NCBI RefSeq assembly: GCF_026155325.1 | Contig: NZ_JAPFPW010000003.1 | Coordinates: 1-64,000, forward strand | Direction of reading: 5' to 3' | Length of the DNA stretch: 64,000 nt | DNA from: Desulfobotulus pelophilus | GTDB taxonomy: Bacteria > Desulfobacterota > Desulfobacteria > Desulfobacterales > ASO4-4 | In this document: positions 1 through 10,318 of the stretch, one piece after another | Position numbering within the stretch: the first letter of the stretch is position 1 | Layout: each line of letters begins with the position of its first letter | Made by a program: the position numbers and the translations under genes | Notes under the pieces: generated by a model | What the model was told of the DNA's origin: nothing | Databases searched by the model: none | What the model saw: the letters and a program-made list of their open reading frames with translations, nothing else

Positions 1-32
1 AGATCAGACAGTATAGGAATGAGGTATTTATC

Positions 33-1040
33 ATGCGTAAACAGCGGAAAAACTACACAGCCCAAGAGAAGGTTTTCATCCTTATACGGTTCCCGGTTGA
101 TCGGGTCGAAGTTTCTGACCTGTGCGATGAGTACAACCTTCACCCTACGGTTTTTTACCGGAGGCAGAAAGAATTTTTTGAAAAGGGCTCAGCCGCTTTC
201 GAGTAAGACCGCGCCAGCCAAAAAAGGCTGAACAAAAACGCATTGAGGAGCTTGAAGCCAAGCTGCGGGTTAAGAACGACGTACCCTCCAAGCTGATGGG
301 AGAACACGTTCAGTTAAAAAAGGAGCGTGTGCTCCGTAGCCGGGTTACTGCGCCGCTGGAACGGCAAGGCGTCCAGGAAAGGAGACGGGGTTCGTGCAGC
401 CACTACAGCCCCATGAGCACTGGCATATTGACGTTTCTCACAGCATCTGTGTGGTACCTTCTACTATCGTGCAGCCTTCTGGACGGCTTCAGCCGCTATA
501 TCGTTCATTGGGAGCTGCGTGAAACCATGACCGAAAAGGACGTGGAAATCATCCTGCAAAGAGTCGGGAGAAGCTCCCCGAAGCGACCCCCAGGATCATT
601 TCCAACGGCCCGCAGTTCACTTTAAAGAGTTCATCCGGGTGGCTGGCATGGCCATGTTCGGACTTCGCCCTTTTATCCAGAAAGCATCGGCAAGCTGGAG
701 TGTTACCACAAAACGATTAAGATGGAGTGTATTCGTACCAAAGTGGCACTATCACTCGAGGAGGCCAGAATCCAGATCGCCGACTACATACGCTACTGTA
801 CTGACGAGAGGTTGCACAGCGGTATCGACTACCCTGCCCCAAAGACGAAACTGGAAGGCTTGTAAAAACAGATTTTTACAGAACGAGACAAGAAACTCGA
901 AGCGGCCAGGAAGGACCGAAAGCAAAAATGCCTGGAAGAGAAACGCCGCCCCGCCCATCAGATTCCGGAAACAGGGGGACTTTTTACTCGCTAACTCAAC
1001 AGGGGCAACCCTCCAGTTTCAGCTGAAGCAAAACAATTTT
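33..1040 (+). pseudogene. IS3-family transposase remnant (orfA + orfB), frameshifted
   Basis: Broken transposase of the IS3 family. From 33 an intact N-terminal piece reads MRKQRKNYTAQEKVFILIRF and ends at a stop at 206; it is the orfA helix-turn-helix segment. The coiled-coil part (AEQKRIEELEAKLRVKND) follows in another frame. Pieces of the orfB DDE catalytic domain appear further on: EHWHIDVSH, CSLLDGFSRYIVHWELRE, MTEKDVEIILQR, then GKLECYHKTIKMECIRTKVAL and LSLEEARIQIADYIRY, and a basic ERDKKLEAARKDRKQK tail. They are spread over all three forward frames with several stops, so no active enzyme can be made. The left end may lie outside the window. The family call rests on these conserved strings; the exact IS name is not recognised. 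Confidence 0.8.
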
Positions 1041-1504
1041 AATGGCGGCTATATTTGGGTATCAGTTAAGAAGGCTGACAATATATTCTTTGTATTAATC
1101 AAGCTTTTTGAATCTTTACGGCTTGTTAAGGCGGCTGCTGACGGCTGCTTCATCCCTTCGGAGATATTTACGAGCCGTATTACGGGAAATACCAGTTTTT
1201 TTGCCTGTTTGCCTGTTTGCCTGTTTGCCTGTTTGCCTGTTTGCCTGATGGATAAGCAGTTACCATTATCATGCAGTATTTTTATCTTATGAATCACAAC
1301 CCACTCCTTCGTCTCCGGCTTAGTTTAAAAGCCTGAGAGCTTATAGAATTTGAGCAATAAAAAATACCTTCCGCTGTGCTTTAGGGTTGGTCAAGGCTAT
1401 TGACCGCTAGTAAGTCATTTACCATGGACATGCATCATGGGAGTATAAGTATTCGCTTTTGCACTGTTTTTATAGAAGAATCTATCCAGTACTTTAAAAC
1501 TGCT
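1041..1504. other. Intergenic stretch without a supported gene
   Basis: Lies between the IS3 remnant and the 3' end of hrpA. It holds the octanucleotide repeat at 1201-1248 and otherwise A+T-rich sequence. I see no credible coding frame or RNA gene; the short open frames run through the tandem repeat and look accidental. Confidence 0.5.
1201..1248. repeat. Tandem octanucleotide repeat TTGCCTGT
   Basis: Five exact head-to-tail copies of TTGCCTGT followed by a sixth with a changed last base (TTGCCTGA). No recognised gene contains it. Such short tandem units typically vary in copy number by slipped-strand replication, so this may be a polymorphic locus. An effect on hrpA is unlikely because the repeat lies beyond the hrpA stop codon. 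Confidence 0.95.
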
Positions 1505-4500
1505 TTATACCAGATTCCGGATGAGACGAACCTGCTCGTTAAGGCGTTTAGCAGATATGGGACCTGAGGCTCCTACTTCCTGGGCAAATACGGACACCTT
1601 AAATTCTTCGAGCATCCAGTAAAAGTTTTCAACCGCCCTCTTTTTTTCTTCTGAAACATGGGGACTTAACTCAGACAGGATATCTCGGAGTGTTTTTTCC
1701 CATAAAAGGATTTCTTTGGCTTTTCTGGCGTCACGTATAAAGTCCTCCGTGGCTCTTCTGGCTCGGACCTCCATGGCTTTCAGATAGCGTGGAAAGTGAA
1801 AAAGCCGGTCCGGCGGATAGAGCAGGATAAAGTTTTCCGGTACCAGACGTTTCAGCTCTTTTTCCATCATGTCCATAAATTCCCCGGTTTTAGCTCCCCC
1901 TTTGTTTTTCAGGGAAGAAAAACTATCGGTTGTTTCATGGAAAGCAGACAAGACAGGATTCACCACTTTCATGAGTTTGATACCGGAAGGAACAAGTTCT
2001 TTTTTGGCTTTGTCAAGAGCTTTATGGAATGCTTCCGGGGAGCGGATATTCCGTTCAAGCAGGGGGGAGCAAACGGCTTCCTTCAATCGGCTGTGAAAAA
2101 TATCTTTCCCACCGAAATGCAAGAGCTTTTTTTGAAACAACGGTGGGGGTTCAAGGACTTTTCCGAGCTGGGCAAGATCCGTTTTCAGTTCCTTTGTCAG
2201 GAAAAATGCCATTGCTTTAGCGTGATGAGAGCGGGCTTCCGCCATGGAAAGATAGAGTTTGCGTTCGATGCATTCATTTTCTGTGCAGGTAAATGCTGAA
2301 AAGGCAAGTTCTCCGGAAGATGCGGATGCCGGTACGGGAATGCTTTCCGGCATATTCGTGAGGTCTGAAAGGGTTACGTTCTTCTTTTCCCATGTCTTGC
2401 AAAGGTCTGCAAAGGCTTTGTCTTTTTTTATTTCATGGATGCTTTCCCTGAGAACTCCTGGATCTCTTGACATGGTGAGGATTTCGCCTTTGCTGTCTGT
2501 GAGACAGAGGCGTAGACGGAGATGGGGTGGTAGTACCTTTTCGCTGAAGCGGGAGGGAGCGACGTCCACATTATGGCGTTCGTAAAGAAACCGGCTTAAG
2601 GCCATGGCAAGGGGTTTGCCCTCCGGTTTCAAAACATGAGCTATATCCTTGGCTGTTTCTGGGAGAGGAACAAGGCGTTTACGGATAATTTTAGGAAGAC
2701 TTTTAAGCATAGCTTCTATTTTTTCTGCAAACAGGCCGGGCACCAGCCACTCCAGTGAGTGGGGATCAACTTCAAGGCTTTGGTTGACGGGAATATGGAC
2801 ACTGATGCCATCGGTTTCTTCTCCGGGATTAAAGCGATAGGTGCAGGGGAAGCCGTCTTTTTTGCCAAGGGGTAGTTTTTCGGGAAAAAGGGAGAGTTTG
2901 TTTTTTTCTTCATGCTGCAAAAGGACGTCACTTTCCTGCATGCGAAGAAACAGGTCATCTCCTTTTTCACGAATCTGGTGGAGCAAGGTTCGGATATCAA
3001 AGGTGTTTTGGATTCTGTGTGCGTAGAAATCGTATAGGGCATCCTCTCCTGCAAAAAGGTCCCGTCTCCGAAGGCGGTCTTCCATTGCGAGCACATCGGA
3101 AATCACTTTTTGGTTGTGGGCGAGAAAAGGAGGGATCTGCTTGAGCTCTCCCTGTACAAGGGCGCTGTGAATAAAAATCCGGGTAGCTGTTGCAGGGTCC
3201 TGATGACCAAAGGGTACCGACTCCCTGTCCCCGAGTATCAGCCCGTACAGGCTTCTTCTTCGAAAAGCCATAACAGCGCCTCTGTTTTTTTCCCAGTGTG
3301 GTTCATAAACGGTCTCATTGATAAGATCTCCTGCGACGTCCACTACCCATGAAGGCTCTATGGAGGCAAGGCAGCGGGCATATAACCTGGAAGTCTCTAC
3401 CAGCTCAGCGGCGACAATCCACCCCGAGACCTGGTTGAAAAGGCCGGATCCCGGGAAAATCATCACTTCCTTATTTTTGGGAGCCAGCATGATATTTTTA
3501 TCCTTATGTCTGGCAATGGTAGACAGATGGCCTGTCAGAATTGCCTTGTGAATGGCCTCATACCTGGGGCTGAAAGTACCGCTGCTTTTTTCGTCATTGA
3601 AAGGTATACTGGTGGTCGAAATGTCTGTTTCGTCTAGCATTTCAAGGATTTGAAAGCACAGGTCCCGCCATTCGCGCATGCGCTTGAAGGAAAGGTAGTA
3701 ACGTTGGGTGAATTTTTTCAGCCCTGCGATGCCAAAGCTACCCTTGCTTTCTTTGATGAACTGTTTCCAGATGTTGAGCAGGGTAATAAAATCAGACAGA
3801 GAATCCACAAAAGGTTTCTGTGCCTGAAGGGCTTGCTGTTTTTTATCTTCGGGTCTTTCCCTGGGATCCACTGCAGTAATGCCTGCGGCTATAATGGTTA
3901 TATCCTCGACGCACCCAAGATGTTCCGCAGCAACCAGCATACGGGCAATTCTTGGATCCAGAGGAATGGAGGCCATTCGTTCTCCCACAGGAGTCAGTAC
4001 AAAGGGCGCGCTTTCTTTCTCTGATGGTCTGCCAGGGCGTATGGCTCCCAGTTCCATGAGGACATCATAGCCATCCTTGATAAGACGGTCTGCCGGTCTG
4101 TCTACAAAGGGAAAATCCCTGATGTCACCAAGACGCAGAGCTGTCATTTTCAGAAGAACGTCTGCAAGATTGGCCCTGAGAATTTCGGGAGTGGTAAAGC
4201 GCTCTCTGGCCTCGTAGGATTCTTCGGAATAAAGGCGTACGCAGATACCGTTTGCCACACGGCCACATCGACCTTTTCTCTGGTCTGCGCTGGACCTGGA
4301 TATGGGGACAATGGGAAGGCTGGTACTGCGAGTGCCCGGCATGTACCGGGGTACCCTGGCTACCCCCGTATCCACAACATAGCGGATACCGGGAATGGTG
4401 AGTGACGTTTCCGCAACATTGGTTGCCACAACGATCTTTCGTCCCGAAGCAGGTTGAAAAACACGGCGCTGTTCGCTTCCGCTCAAACGGGCATAAAGGG

Positions 4501-5491
4501 GCAGAATAGCGTTTTTCTTATTGTTTTTGCTCTGCAGCAGATCGCAGGCCTCACGGATATCCTGCTCTGTGGGTAAAAAAACCAGAATATCACCGAAAGG
4601 ATCTTTGGATGCGAGGTCACTAACCGCCTCTGCTGCCTGTTCCGCCAATGAAGGGCCTTTTTCGTCCTCCTCAGGCTGGGGCTGATAGCGGACTTCAACG
4701 GGATACATACGACCGGAAACGGTAATGATAGGGGCGCTGTCAAAGGCCTGAGAGAATTTTTGTGTATCAATGGTGGCGGAGGTGATGATGATTTTTAAGT
4801 CTTTTCGCTTATCCTTTAAGCGGATGAGAAAGCCCAGAAGAAAATCGATGTTGAGGCTGCGTTCATGGGCTTCATCAATGATAAGAGTGTCGTACTGGTT
4901 TAGGAATGGGTCCGAAAGGGTTTCAGACAGAAGCATACCATCGGTCATTAACTTGATTGCCGTATGGTCGCCGGTCTGATCCTTGAACCGGACCTTGTAG
5001 CCAACGCTTTCTCCTAATGCTGTGTTCAGTTCTTCGGCAACACGTTCGGCCACGCTTATGGCTGCAATTCGGCGCGGTTGTGTGCAGCCAATACGGCCAT
5101 GGCGGCCCCTGCCTGCTGCAAGGCAGAGCTTGGGGAGCTGTGTGGTTTTTCCTGAACCTGTCTCGCCTTCTATGATGATAACGTTATTACTTTCAATGGC
5201 TTTGATGATGGCTTCTTTATGGGCTGTAATAGGAAGATGCTCATCAAACTGAGGTACCGGAAGTCTCTGTAATCTGTCTTCAAAACGTTTTCTGGCAGTA
5301 AGGAGAATTTTTTCAAGCGCATGAATTTGCTGCTCCTGTTTTTCAGGCGGGAGACTGAAAAGGCTTTTCCTGAATCTGCGGATTCTTTTCCGGATGAGTA
5401 TGCGGTCTGTAATGAGGGTGTCTGTACTGGCCTTGTGGATGCGGTGCAGTTTTTTTTCGAATGGGCTCATAACGGAAGCTTGCTTATGCAT
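1505..5491 (-). CDS. hrpA: ATP-dependent RNA helicase HrpA (DEAH/RHA family)
   Basis: Large DEAH-box helicase of about 1,328 residues, close to the roughly 1,300 residues of enterobacterial HrpA. Visible motifs are Walker A GETGSGKT near residue 110, the DEAH box near 207, motif III SAT, and the motif VI string QRKGRCGR. A helicase-associated segment and the HrpA-specific C-terminal region follow. In other bacteria HrpA unwinds RNA, processes fimbrial mRNA and rescues stalled ribosomes; the role here is inferred from family. The start is uncertain: an ATG at 5491 (MHKQAS), a TTG two codons upstream and an ATG at 5470 (MSPFEKK) are all possible, and none has a clear Shine-Dalgarno site. The gene seems to be transcribed alone. 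Confidence 0.95.
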   Translation of the reverse strand: MHKQASVMSPFEKKLHRIHKASTDTLITDRILIRKRIRRFRKSLFSLPPEKQEQQIHALEKILLTARKRFEDRLQRLPVPQFDEHLPITAHKEAIIKAIESNNVIIIEGETGSGKTTQLPKLCLAAGRGRHGRIGCTQPRRIAAISVAERVAEELNTALGESVGYKVRFKDQTGDHTAIKLMTDGMLLSETLSDPFLNQYDTLIIDEAHERSLNIDFLLGFLIRLKDKRKDLKIIITSATIDTQKFSQAFDSAPIITVSGRMYPVEVRYQPQPEEDEKGPSLAEQAAEAVSDLASKDPFGDILVFLPTEQDIREACDLLQSKNNKKNAILPLYARLSGSEQRRVFQPASGRKIVVATNVAETSLTIPGIRYVVDTGVARVPRYMPGTRSTSLPIVPISRSSADQRKGRCGRVANGICVRLYSEESYEARERFTTPEILRANLADVLLKMTALRLGDIRDFPFVDRPADRLIKDGYDVLMELGAIRPGRPSEKESAPFVLTPVGERMASIPLDPRIARMLVAAEHLGCVEDITIIAAGITAVDPRERPEDKKQQALQAQKPFVDSLSDFITLLNIWKQFIKESKGSFGIAGLKKFTQRYYLSFKRMREWRDLCFQILEMLDETDISTTSIPFNDEKSSGTFSPRYEAIHKAILTGHLSTIARHKDKNIMLAPKNKEVMIFPGSGLFNQVSGWIVAAELVETSRLYARCLASIEPSWVVDVAGDLINETVYEPHWEKNRGAVMAFRRRSLYGLILGDRESVPFGHQDPATATRIFIHSALVQGELKQIPPFLAHNQKVISDVLAMEDRLRRRDLFAGEDALYDFYAHRIQNTFDIRTLLHQIREKGDDLFLRMQESDVLLQHEEKNKLSLFPEKLPLGKKDGFPCTYRFNPGEETDGISVHIPVNQSLEVDPHSLEWLVPGLFAEKIEAMLKSLPKIIRKRLVPLPETAKDIAHVLKPEGKPLAMALSRFLYERHNVDVAPSRFSEKVLPPHLRLRLCLTDSKGEILTMSRDPGVLRESIHEIKKDKAFADLCKTWEKKNVTLSDLTNMPESIPVPASASSGELAFSAFTCTENECIERKLYLSMAEARSHHAKAMAFFLTKELKTDLAQLGKVLEPPPLFQKKLLHFGGKDIFHSRLKEAVCSPLLERNIRSPEAFHKALDKAKKELVPSGIKLMKVVNPVLSAFHETTDSFSSLKNKGGAKTGEFMDMMEKELKRLVPENFILLYPPDRLFHFPRYLKAMEVRARRATEDFIRDARKAKEILLWEKTLRDILSELSPHVSEEKKRAVENFYWMLEEFKVSVFAQEVGASGPISAKRLNEQVRLIRNLV

Positions 5492-5826
5492 TGACAATGG
5501 GAATACCGCTTGTGTAGGTTAAGGTATAGAATATGTTGAAAAGAAAAAAGCGTCCCATACCCCAGTTTAGGGAAGGAACAGGATTCAGACAGTCTAGTAT
5601 AGGGGCATTTCGAAAACCAGCCTTTTTTCCCCGCAGTCTGGATTCCGAGGTAATACCAGACGGTAGAGAAGGGGAGGCGCTGTCCGGGAGATAAGGATCC
5701 AAGTGCTCTTTCGGAAACGACTGCGAGCTCAGGCCTGAAGGAACCCATGCCGGGGCAGCTGACCTTTCCACGACATACTGTAATGGCGGCAATGGAAATG
5801 CCATTTTTTAAAAAGCTCCTTGGTTT
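5492..5826. other. Intergenic region between EVE gene and hrpA
   Basis: About 335 bp with no supported gene. Overlapping minus-strand open frames here have no family resemblance and no good ribosome site. It presumably carries the hrpA leader. A short stem (AATGGC at 5782 with GCCATT at 5800) is followed on the plus strand by T residues, but it is too weak to call. Confidence 0.4.
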
Positions 5827-6309
5827 TCAGCGCTTATTTTTTATTCCGGCCATTTTCAGAATGGCATGGAAGTGAGTGGCTGAAGCCGGTAATACGGAAA
5901 GACGGTTTCCCCTTTTAAGGAGAATCATGTCCTGAAACAGGGGGTTTTTTTTCAGGTCTCTGAGATATACTGGGTAGGTAAAGATCTCTTTTAGCTGAAT
6001 ATCCACTTGGAACCATATGGGTTTTTCCGGTATGCTTTTGGGGTCGTGATAAGCCGAGTCCGGATTCCATGCACTGGTATCCGGATAGGCTTCACGGACA
6101 ACAGAGCAAAGTCCTACAATGGCAGGTTCTTTGATACTGCTGTGATAATAGAGAATGGCGTCCCCTTTGTTCATGCCATCTTTGAGGTAGTTGCGGGCCT
6201 GATAATTACGGACGCCGTCCCATCCCTCGGTCTGGTCAGGACGGGAAGCCAGATCTTCAATGGAAAAAACCGAAGGTTCGGATTTCAGGATCCAATAGTT
6301 CTGAGCCAT
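5827..6309 (-). CDS. EVE-domain (PUA-like) protein, THYN1/YdcG-like
   Basis: About 160 residues and almost entirely one EVE domain. The N-terminus AQNYWILKSEPSVFSIEDL and the block WDGVRNYQARNYLKDGMNKGD-ILYYHS are signature strings of the family related to eukaryotic THYN1. EVE domains have the PUA fold and bind modified bases in DNA or RNA; in bacteria they are found alone or fused to restriction-type nucleases. No nuclease lies next to it here. The ATG at 6309 is chosen because GGAG sits five bases upstream. It follows leuB on the same strand after a probable terminator, so it may have its own promoter or depend on read-through. Confidence 0.9.
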   Translation of the reverse strand: MAQNYWILKSEPSVFSIEDLASRPDQTEGWDGVRNYQARNYLKDGMNKGDAILYYHSSIKEPAIVGLCSVVREAYPDTSAWNPDSAYHDPKSIPEKPIWFQVDIQLKEIFTYPVYLRDLKKNPLFQDMILLKRGNRLSVLPASATHFHAILKMAGIKNKR

Positions 6310-6319
6310 GGGCACTCCG

Positions 6320-6352
6320 TAAAAGCGGCAGCTGCCCCAAGGGTGCTGCCGC
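6320..6352 (-). terminator. Probable leuB terminator
   Basis: Read on the minus strand, GCGGCAGC pairs with GCTGCCGC, extended by an inner CCC/GGG pairing, and is followed by TTTT. It lies nine bases after the leuB stop codon and just before the EVE gene. The T-run is short, so termination may be partial. Confidence 0.6.
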
Positions 6353-6360
6353 AGGATAAA

Positions 6361-7503
<1,143 letters not shown>

Positions 7504-7632
7504 TTATTATCAGAATGCCAGTTTAATGCCAAGATTTTCCCTGCCTGAATATGGTGGGGCATCCTATGCTGTTTTTAGAAAACTGCGTTTGACGTATGTC
7601 GGGATCCTCTTTTTGAAAGGAGGGCTTCAGAT

Positions 7633-8109
7633 ATGAATGATGAAGGTGAAAAAGGGTGTAAGGCGGGCAATGATAGTACCTTGGCAGGTGTAACTCAGCG
7701 GCTGATACGGCATATATTGGGGCTGTCTTTTGAGGAGCGTCGGAGGCTTTTGGCTCACCTGGAGGCTGTTGAAGGGGTTCCGCTGAAAGACCAGAGAAAA
7801 TCTCCCCGCATACTCTATTCCGCAGAGGTAGATTTTCTGGTGGATGACAGGCCTTTCAGGGGGATGATTCTGGATATCTCCGAAGAGGGAGCGCGGATTG
7901 CTGCCTGCGATATTCCGCCTGCTGGAGCGGAAGTCCGTATGGCTTTTCCACTTCCCGGCCGTGAGCATACCTATGTCCGCATGACCGGGATTGTTGTTCG
8001 TGATGCAGATATGGATTTTGGAGTTTCTTTCAGCAAAGGTCTTAACCCCAATCTTAAGCGTTATGACCTGAAGATTCTGGGTTCTTCGTCCCTGAAGAAG
8101 GATTTGTAG
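7633..8109 (+). CDS. PilZ-domain protein (c-di-GMP receptor-like)
   Basis: 158 residues. The first 55 form a charged helical segment (SFEERRRLLAHLEAVE). A PilZ domain follows, with the RKSPR arginine motif near residue 57 and the D-x-S-x-x-G-type motif DISEEGARI near residue 81. These two motifs bind cyclic di-GMP in the family, so a signalling role is inferred. Start chosen at 7633, with AAAGGAGG upstream. It is divergent from leuB, and its last 56 bases overlap the 3' end of the convergent membrane-protein gene. No diguanylate cyclase or flagellar gene is close, so the output is unknown. Confidence 0.85.
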   Translation: MNDEGEKGCKAGNDSTLAGVTQRLIRHILGLSFEERRRLLAHLEAVEGVPLKDQRKSPRILYSAEVDFLVDDRPFRGMILDISEEGARIAACDIPPAGAEVRMAFPLPGREHTYVRMTGIVVRDADMDFGVSFSKGLNPNLKRYDLKILGSSSLKKDL

Positions 8110-8902
8110 TTTTTTGGGGGTTGAAGTCCTGCTCATTGTGGGGGCCGGGCGGAAGTTGAACGGAAGGTTTTGTTGACACCTTTAGTTTTTTGATTGCAGG
8201 AGGAAGAAGTTCCGGGCGCTGATGTATTCGGGAGGGAGGACTGACTACTTCTCCTTCTTTGTTAATGACGGTGTCGTCTTCGAGAATGACAAGTCCCAGG
8301 CGTTTGACGACTTCGTTTTTGTAGTGATGGCGGAAATCAATGGCTTTTTTCTGCAGTTTGTAATTGAGTACCATCCACAGCACAGCAAAAAGAGTGCCCA
8401 CAAAGAGAAAAACTCCCATGGATATCAGGAGATACTGGGCTGATTTTTCACCAAAACGGGCAATAAAAGTAAATATATCTTCAATTTTATAGACAATACC
8501 AGCTCCGAGGCCGAGAAGGACAAGGATAAAAAGGAAAGGGAGCTGGCGGGCGGTTCTCAGGAAGGCCTGGATGCGCAGAGTTGTTTTTCCGGCATCAGGA
8601 TCTCCGGTAAAAGTTTCTTCATCGTAAAGTGGATTTTGGCCGTATAGATATTTGTTGAAGCCGACAACAAATATGCCAAGGAGGAAGGTAATGGCAACAG
8701 GAATGATAAAGGCTGCAAAAAAATAGGATTTCCATGGAAAAGACCGGGTCTCGGGTCCCAGCTGACCAATAAAGGAAACAAAAAAAATAACGGCTTCCAC
8801 GATGCAGATGAAAATAAGGTAGTTCTTGAGGAAGTGTTTGATTTCCACCTGACTGAAAAGGGAGGCAATGCCTCTGTGCTCAGGGCTTTGGGGGGCATTC
8901 AT
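8054..8902 (-). CDS. Unrecognised four-helix membrane protein
   Basis: About 282 residues, family not recognised. Hydrophobic segments are visible at about residues 26-45 (LIFICIVEAVIFFVSFIG), 54-77, 118-140 and 158-182, giving a likely four-helix inner-membrane protein. The N-terminus is cytosolic-looking and the tail of about 95 residues is charged and Pro/Ser/Asn-rich. The ATG at 8902 (MNAPQSPEHRG) is preferred over an upstream in-frame start because GGAG sits nearby. Its 3' end overlaps the PilZ gene tail-to-tail by 56 bp, which is unusual for core genes and may mean the C-terminal tail is poorly constrained. Confidence 0.7.
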   Translation of the reverse strand: MNAPQSPEHRGIASLFSQVEIKHFLKNYLIFICIVEAVIFFVSFIGQLGPETRSFPWKSYFFAAFIIPVAITFLLGIFVVGFNKYLYGQNPLYDEETFTGDPDAGKTTLRIQAFLRTARQLPFLFILVLLGLGAGIVYKIEDIFTFIARFGEKSAQYLLISMGVFLFVGTLFAVLWMVLNYKLQKKAIDFRHHYKNEVVKRLGLVILEDDTVINKEGEVVSPPSRIHQRPELLPPAIKKLKVSTKPSVQLPPGPHNEQDFNPQKTTNPSSGTKNPESSGHNA

Positions 8903-9282
8903 GTGTTTTTCTCCGTCAGAATCATTTTTTCTCCCCTGCTCGGTTACGGACAGGCACAATTTGAACCTGAAATTTTAGCCCCAGGTTTCAAGGAATTCAA
9001 TCTTTAAATTGCAAAAAGAATTGACAGGGCTGTCTGGAGGCTTTTTTCAGGGTTTATGTTTTCGTTGAACGGTGTGGGCAGGGCGAGGTAGTTGGTCAAT
9101 TTTTATAAAGGAGGAAGGGGCACGAGTTTTTTTCGGATGGTATGCCGTGCCGAATGCAGGAACATGGTCGACAGGGCTTAAGGCCAAACGAAAGACCAGA
9201 AAAAACAGGGGCCTCTTATGGGTACCTAGGATACCTTTGCAGGCTGACAGTTTTTTAGATGTCTTGCATGTGTTTTTCTGGA

Positions 9283-9324
9283 ATCAAATAAGGAAACCAG
9301 ATTAAGTTGGTTTCCTTATTTGAT
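9283..9324. repeat. 17-bp perfect inverted repeat (hairpin)
   Basis: ATCAAATAAGGAAACCA at 9283-9299 is matched exactly by its reverse complement at 9308-9324, with an 8-base loop. CTTTTGTTT follows on the plus strand. It could act as a terminator or be the end-joined terminal repeats of a lost insertion element; no gene upstream is recognisable. Confidence 0.85.
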
Positions 9325-9431
9325 CTTTTGTTTAGTGGTTTATATGAAAGTTACTATCCTGTGGAAGAATATGGTTTCTTCGGTCTGTGTCGTTGAAAAT
9401 GAGGTAAAAAATTTTAACTATGTGGCGTAGG

Positions 9432-9457
9432 CAGAGACTGGCAATCTCTGTTTTTTT
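9432..9457 (+). terminator. Rho-independent terminator-like hairpin
   Basis: CAGAGA pairs with TCTCTG across a 7-base loop, followed by seven T residues. It lies just upstream of the integrase remnant and would shield it from upstream transcription. Confidence 0.55.
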
Positions 9458-9519
9458 ATGGCTCCTTAGTGTTTTTTTAGGCTTTTATATTTTTCTGTCT
9501 ATGGACTGAAGGGGACAGC

Positions 9520-9909
9520 ATGAAGGCAAGAGGCAAACTTATAGCAGCCAAGGTTGCATATCTTAAAAGAGGTTTTCATTTCGATGGCGGGAATCTGTAT
9601 TTTAACGTCAAGGAATCCGGTAGATGATCATGGATATTTCGGTATGAACGTGCCGGGTATCGGCGGGATCTGGGCCTGGCCTTTCCCGTATGTTTTCCTG
9701 AAGCAGACGGGGGAGAAGGGCACAACGGAGGAAGAATGATTACCGGTGGCCTGAGCCCGGTACTGGAAGAATGTCCATTGATTCCGGACCACGTATCTGA
9801 GGCATGCCTTGCCCATACTTCGGGCGATAAGGTTCGGGATGCTTAGGCCAGGACCGATCTTCTGGAAAGAGGGCCAGATGATTTGAGCGGTGAAGGAACG
9901 GTCGGGTAA
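9520..9909 (+). pseudogene. P4-type tyrosine integrase remnant (internal deletion, two in-frame stops)
   Basis: One reading frame from the ATG at 9520 (GGGGACAGC upstream) to a stop at 9907 keeps both ends of a phage P4-type integrase and lacks the middle. The N-terminal part (KLIAAKVAYLKRGFHFDGG, then SWIFRYERAGYRRDLGL) is the arm-DNA-binding domain; a TGA at 9625 interrupts it. The C-terminal part (HVSEACLAHTSGDKVRDA, stop at 9844, ARTDLLE) is the end of the catalytic domain that normally carries the last histidine and the tyrosine motif. About 270 residues are missing between them, so it is dead. It marks the surrounding region as a former integrative element. Confidence 0.8.
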
Positions 9910-9971
9910 TTTTTGTTTACCCGGCCCCCTTTCCATTTGTCCGGAATATTTTGTAAAGAATCAGACTTTTT

Positions 9972-10094
9972 TTAGATAATTTTCATTGCATCGCAAACAG
10001 CCTTGGTTACAAACCAAGTCCCTTCATTTTTGGATAAGGCTTTTACGGTGTGATTTTGAAAGGTGAAATCAGTGATGGGCAGATGCTGTGTCAT
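9972..10094 (-). pseudogene. Truncated BRO-N antirepressor
   Basis: 40 codons with an excellent ribosome site (AAGGAGG, seven bases before the ATG). The start of the protein, MTQHLPITDFTFQNHTVKAL and then TWFVTKAVCDAM, matches the start of BRO-N phage antirepressors (typically FxFxxHxVR...WFVAKDVCDAL). The frame stops right after this first third, and no remainder of the domain is seen downstream. Probably a truncated prophage gene. It is transcribed opposite to the integrase remnant. Confidence 0.6.
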
Positions 10095-10318
10095 GAATGC
10101 CTCCTTATATATAGAATTAAGGTATCCGCCGTCCTTGTGCGAAAAGAGAGGCGGAGCTGTATGGTCGCACTACCGGACACAAGGCAGACCGGCCTTCTGA
10201 AGAGGCCCATACAGCTTTTCTCCTCATCACTTTCCATTGCCCCATAACCTGAAATATGCTATCCCTCCCCCGTTTTGGGAATCTTGATAAACCCGATACA
10301 AAAATAAAAGGAGGCCCC

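Larger units (their letters stand above)
8903..9519. other. Non-coding or decayed stretch at the outer edge of the island
   Basis: About 620 bp with no supported gene. It contains a strong inverted repeat (9283-9324) and a terminator-like hairpin (9432-9457). The short plus-strand frames from 9072 and 9357 have no family resemblance. Confidence 0.5.

Noticed and set aside
1201-1248. Repeat array considered as a CRISPR
   Set aside because: Units are 8 bp with no spacers and no cas gene nearby.
5484-5804. 93-106 aa overlapping minus-strand frames between hrpA and the EVE gene
   Set aside because: Pro/Ser-rich, no homologous motif, two overlapping frames compete; more likely the hrpA leader.
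9072-9305. 77-aa frame upstream of the inverted repeat
   Set aside because: Ends inside the hairpin, no family pattern, and lies in a decayed region.
9340-9460. Possible riboswitch (c-di-GMP or SAM type) before the integrase remnant
   Set aside because: No conserved riboswitch core was seen; only a simple terminator hairpin is supported.
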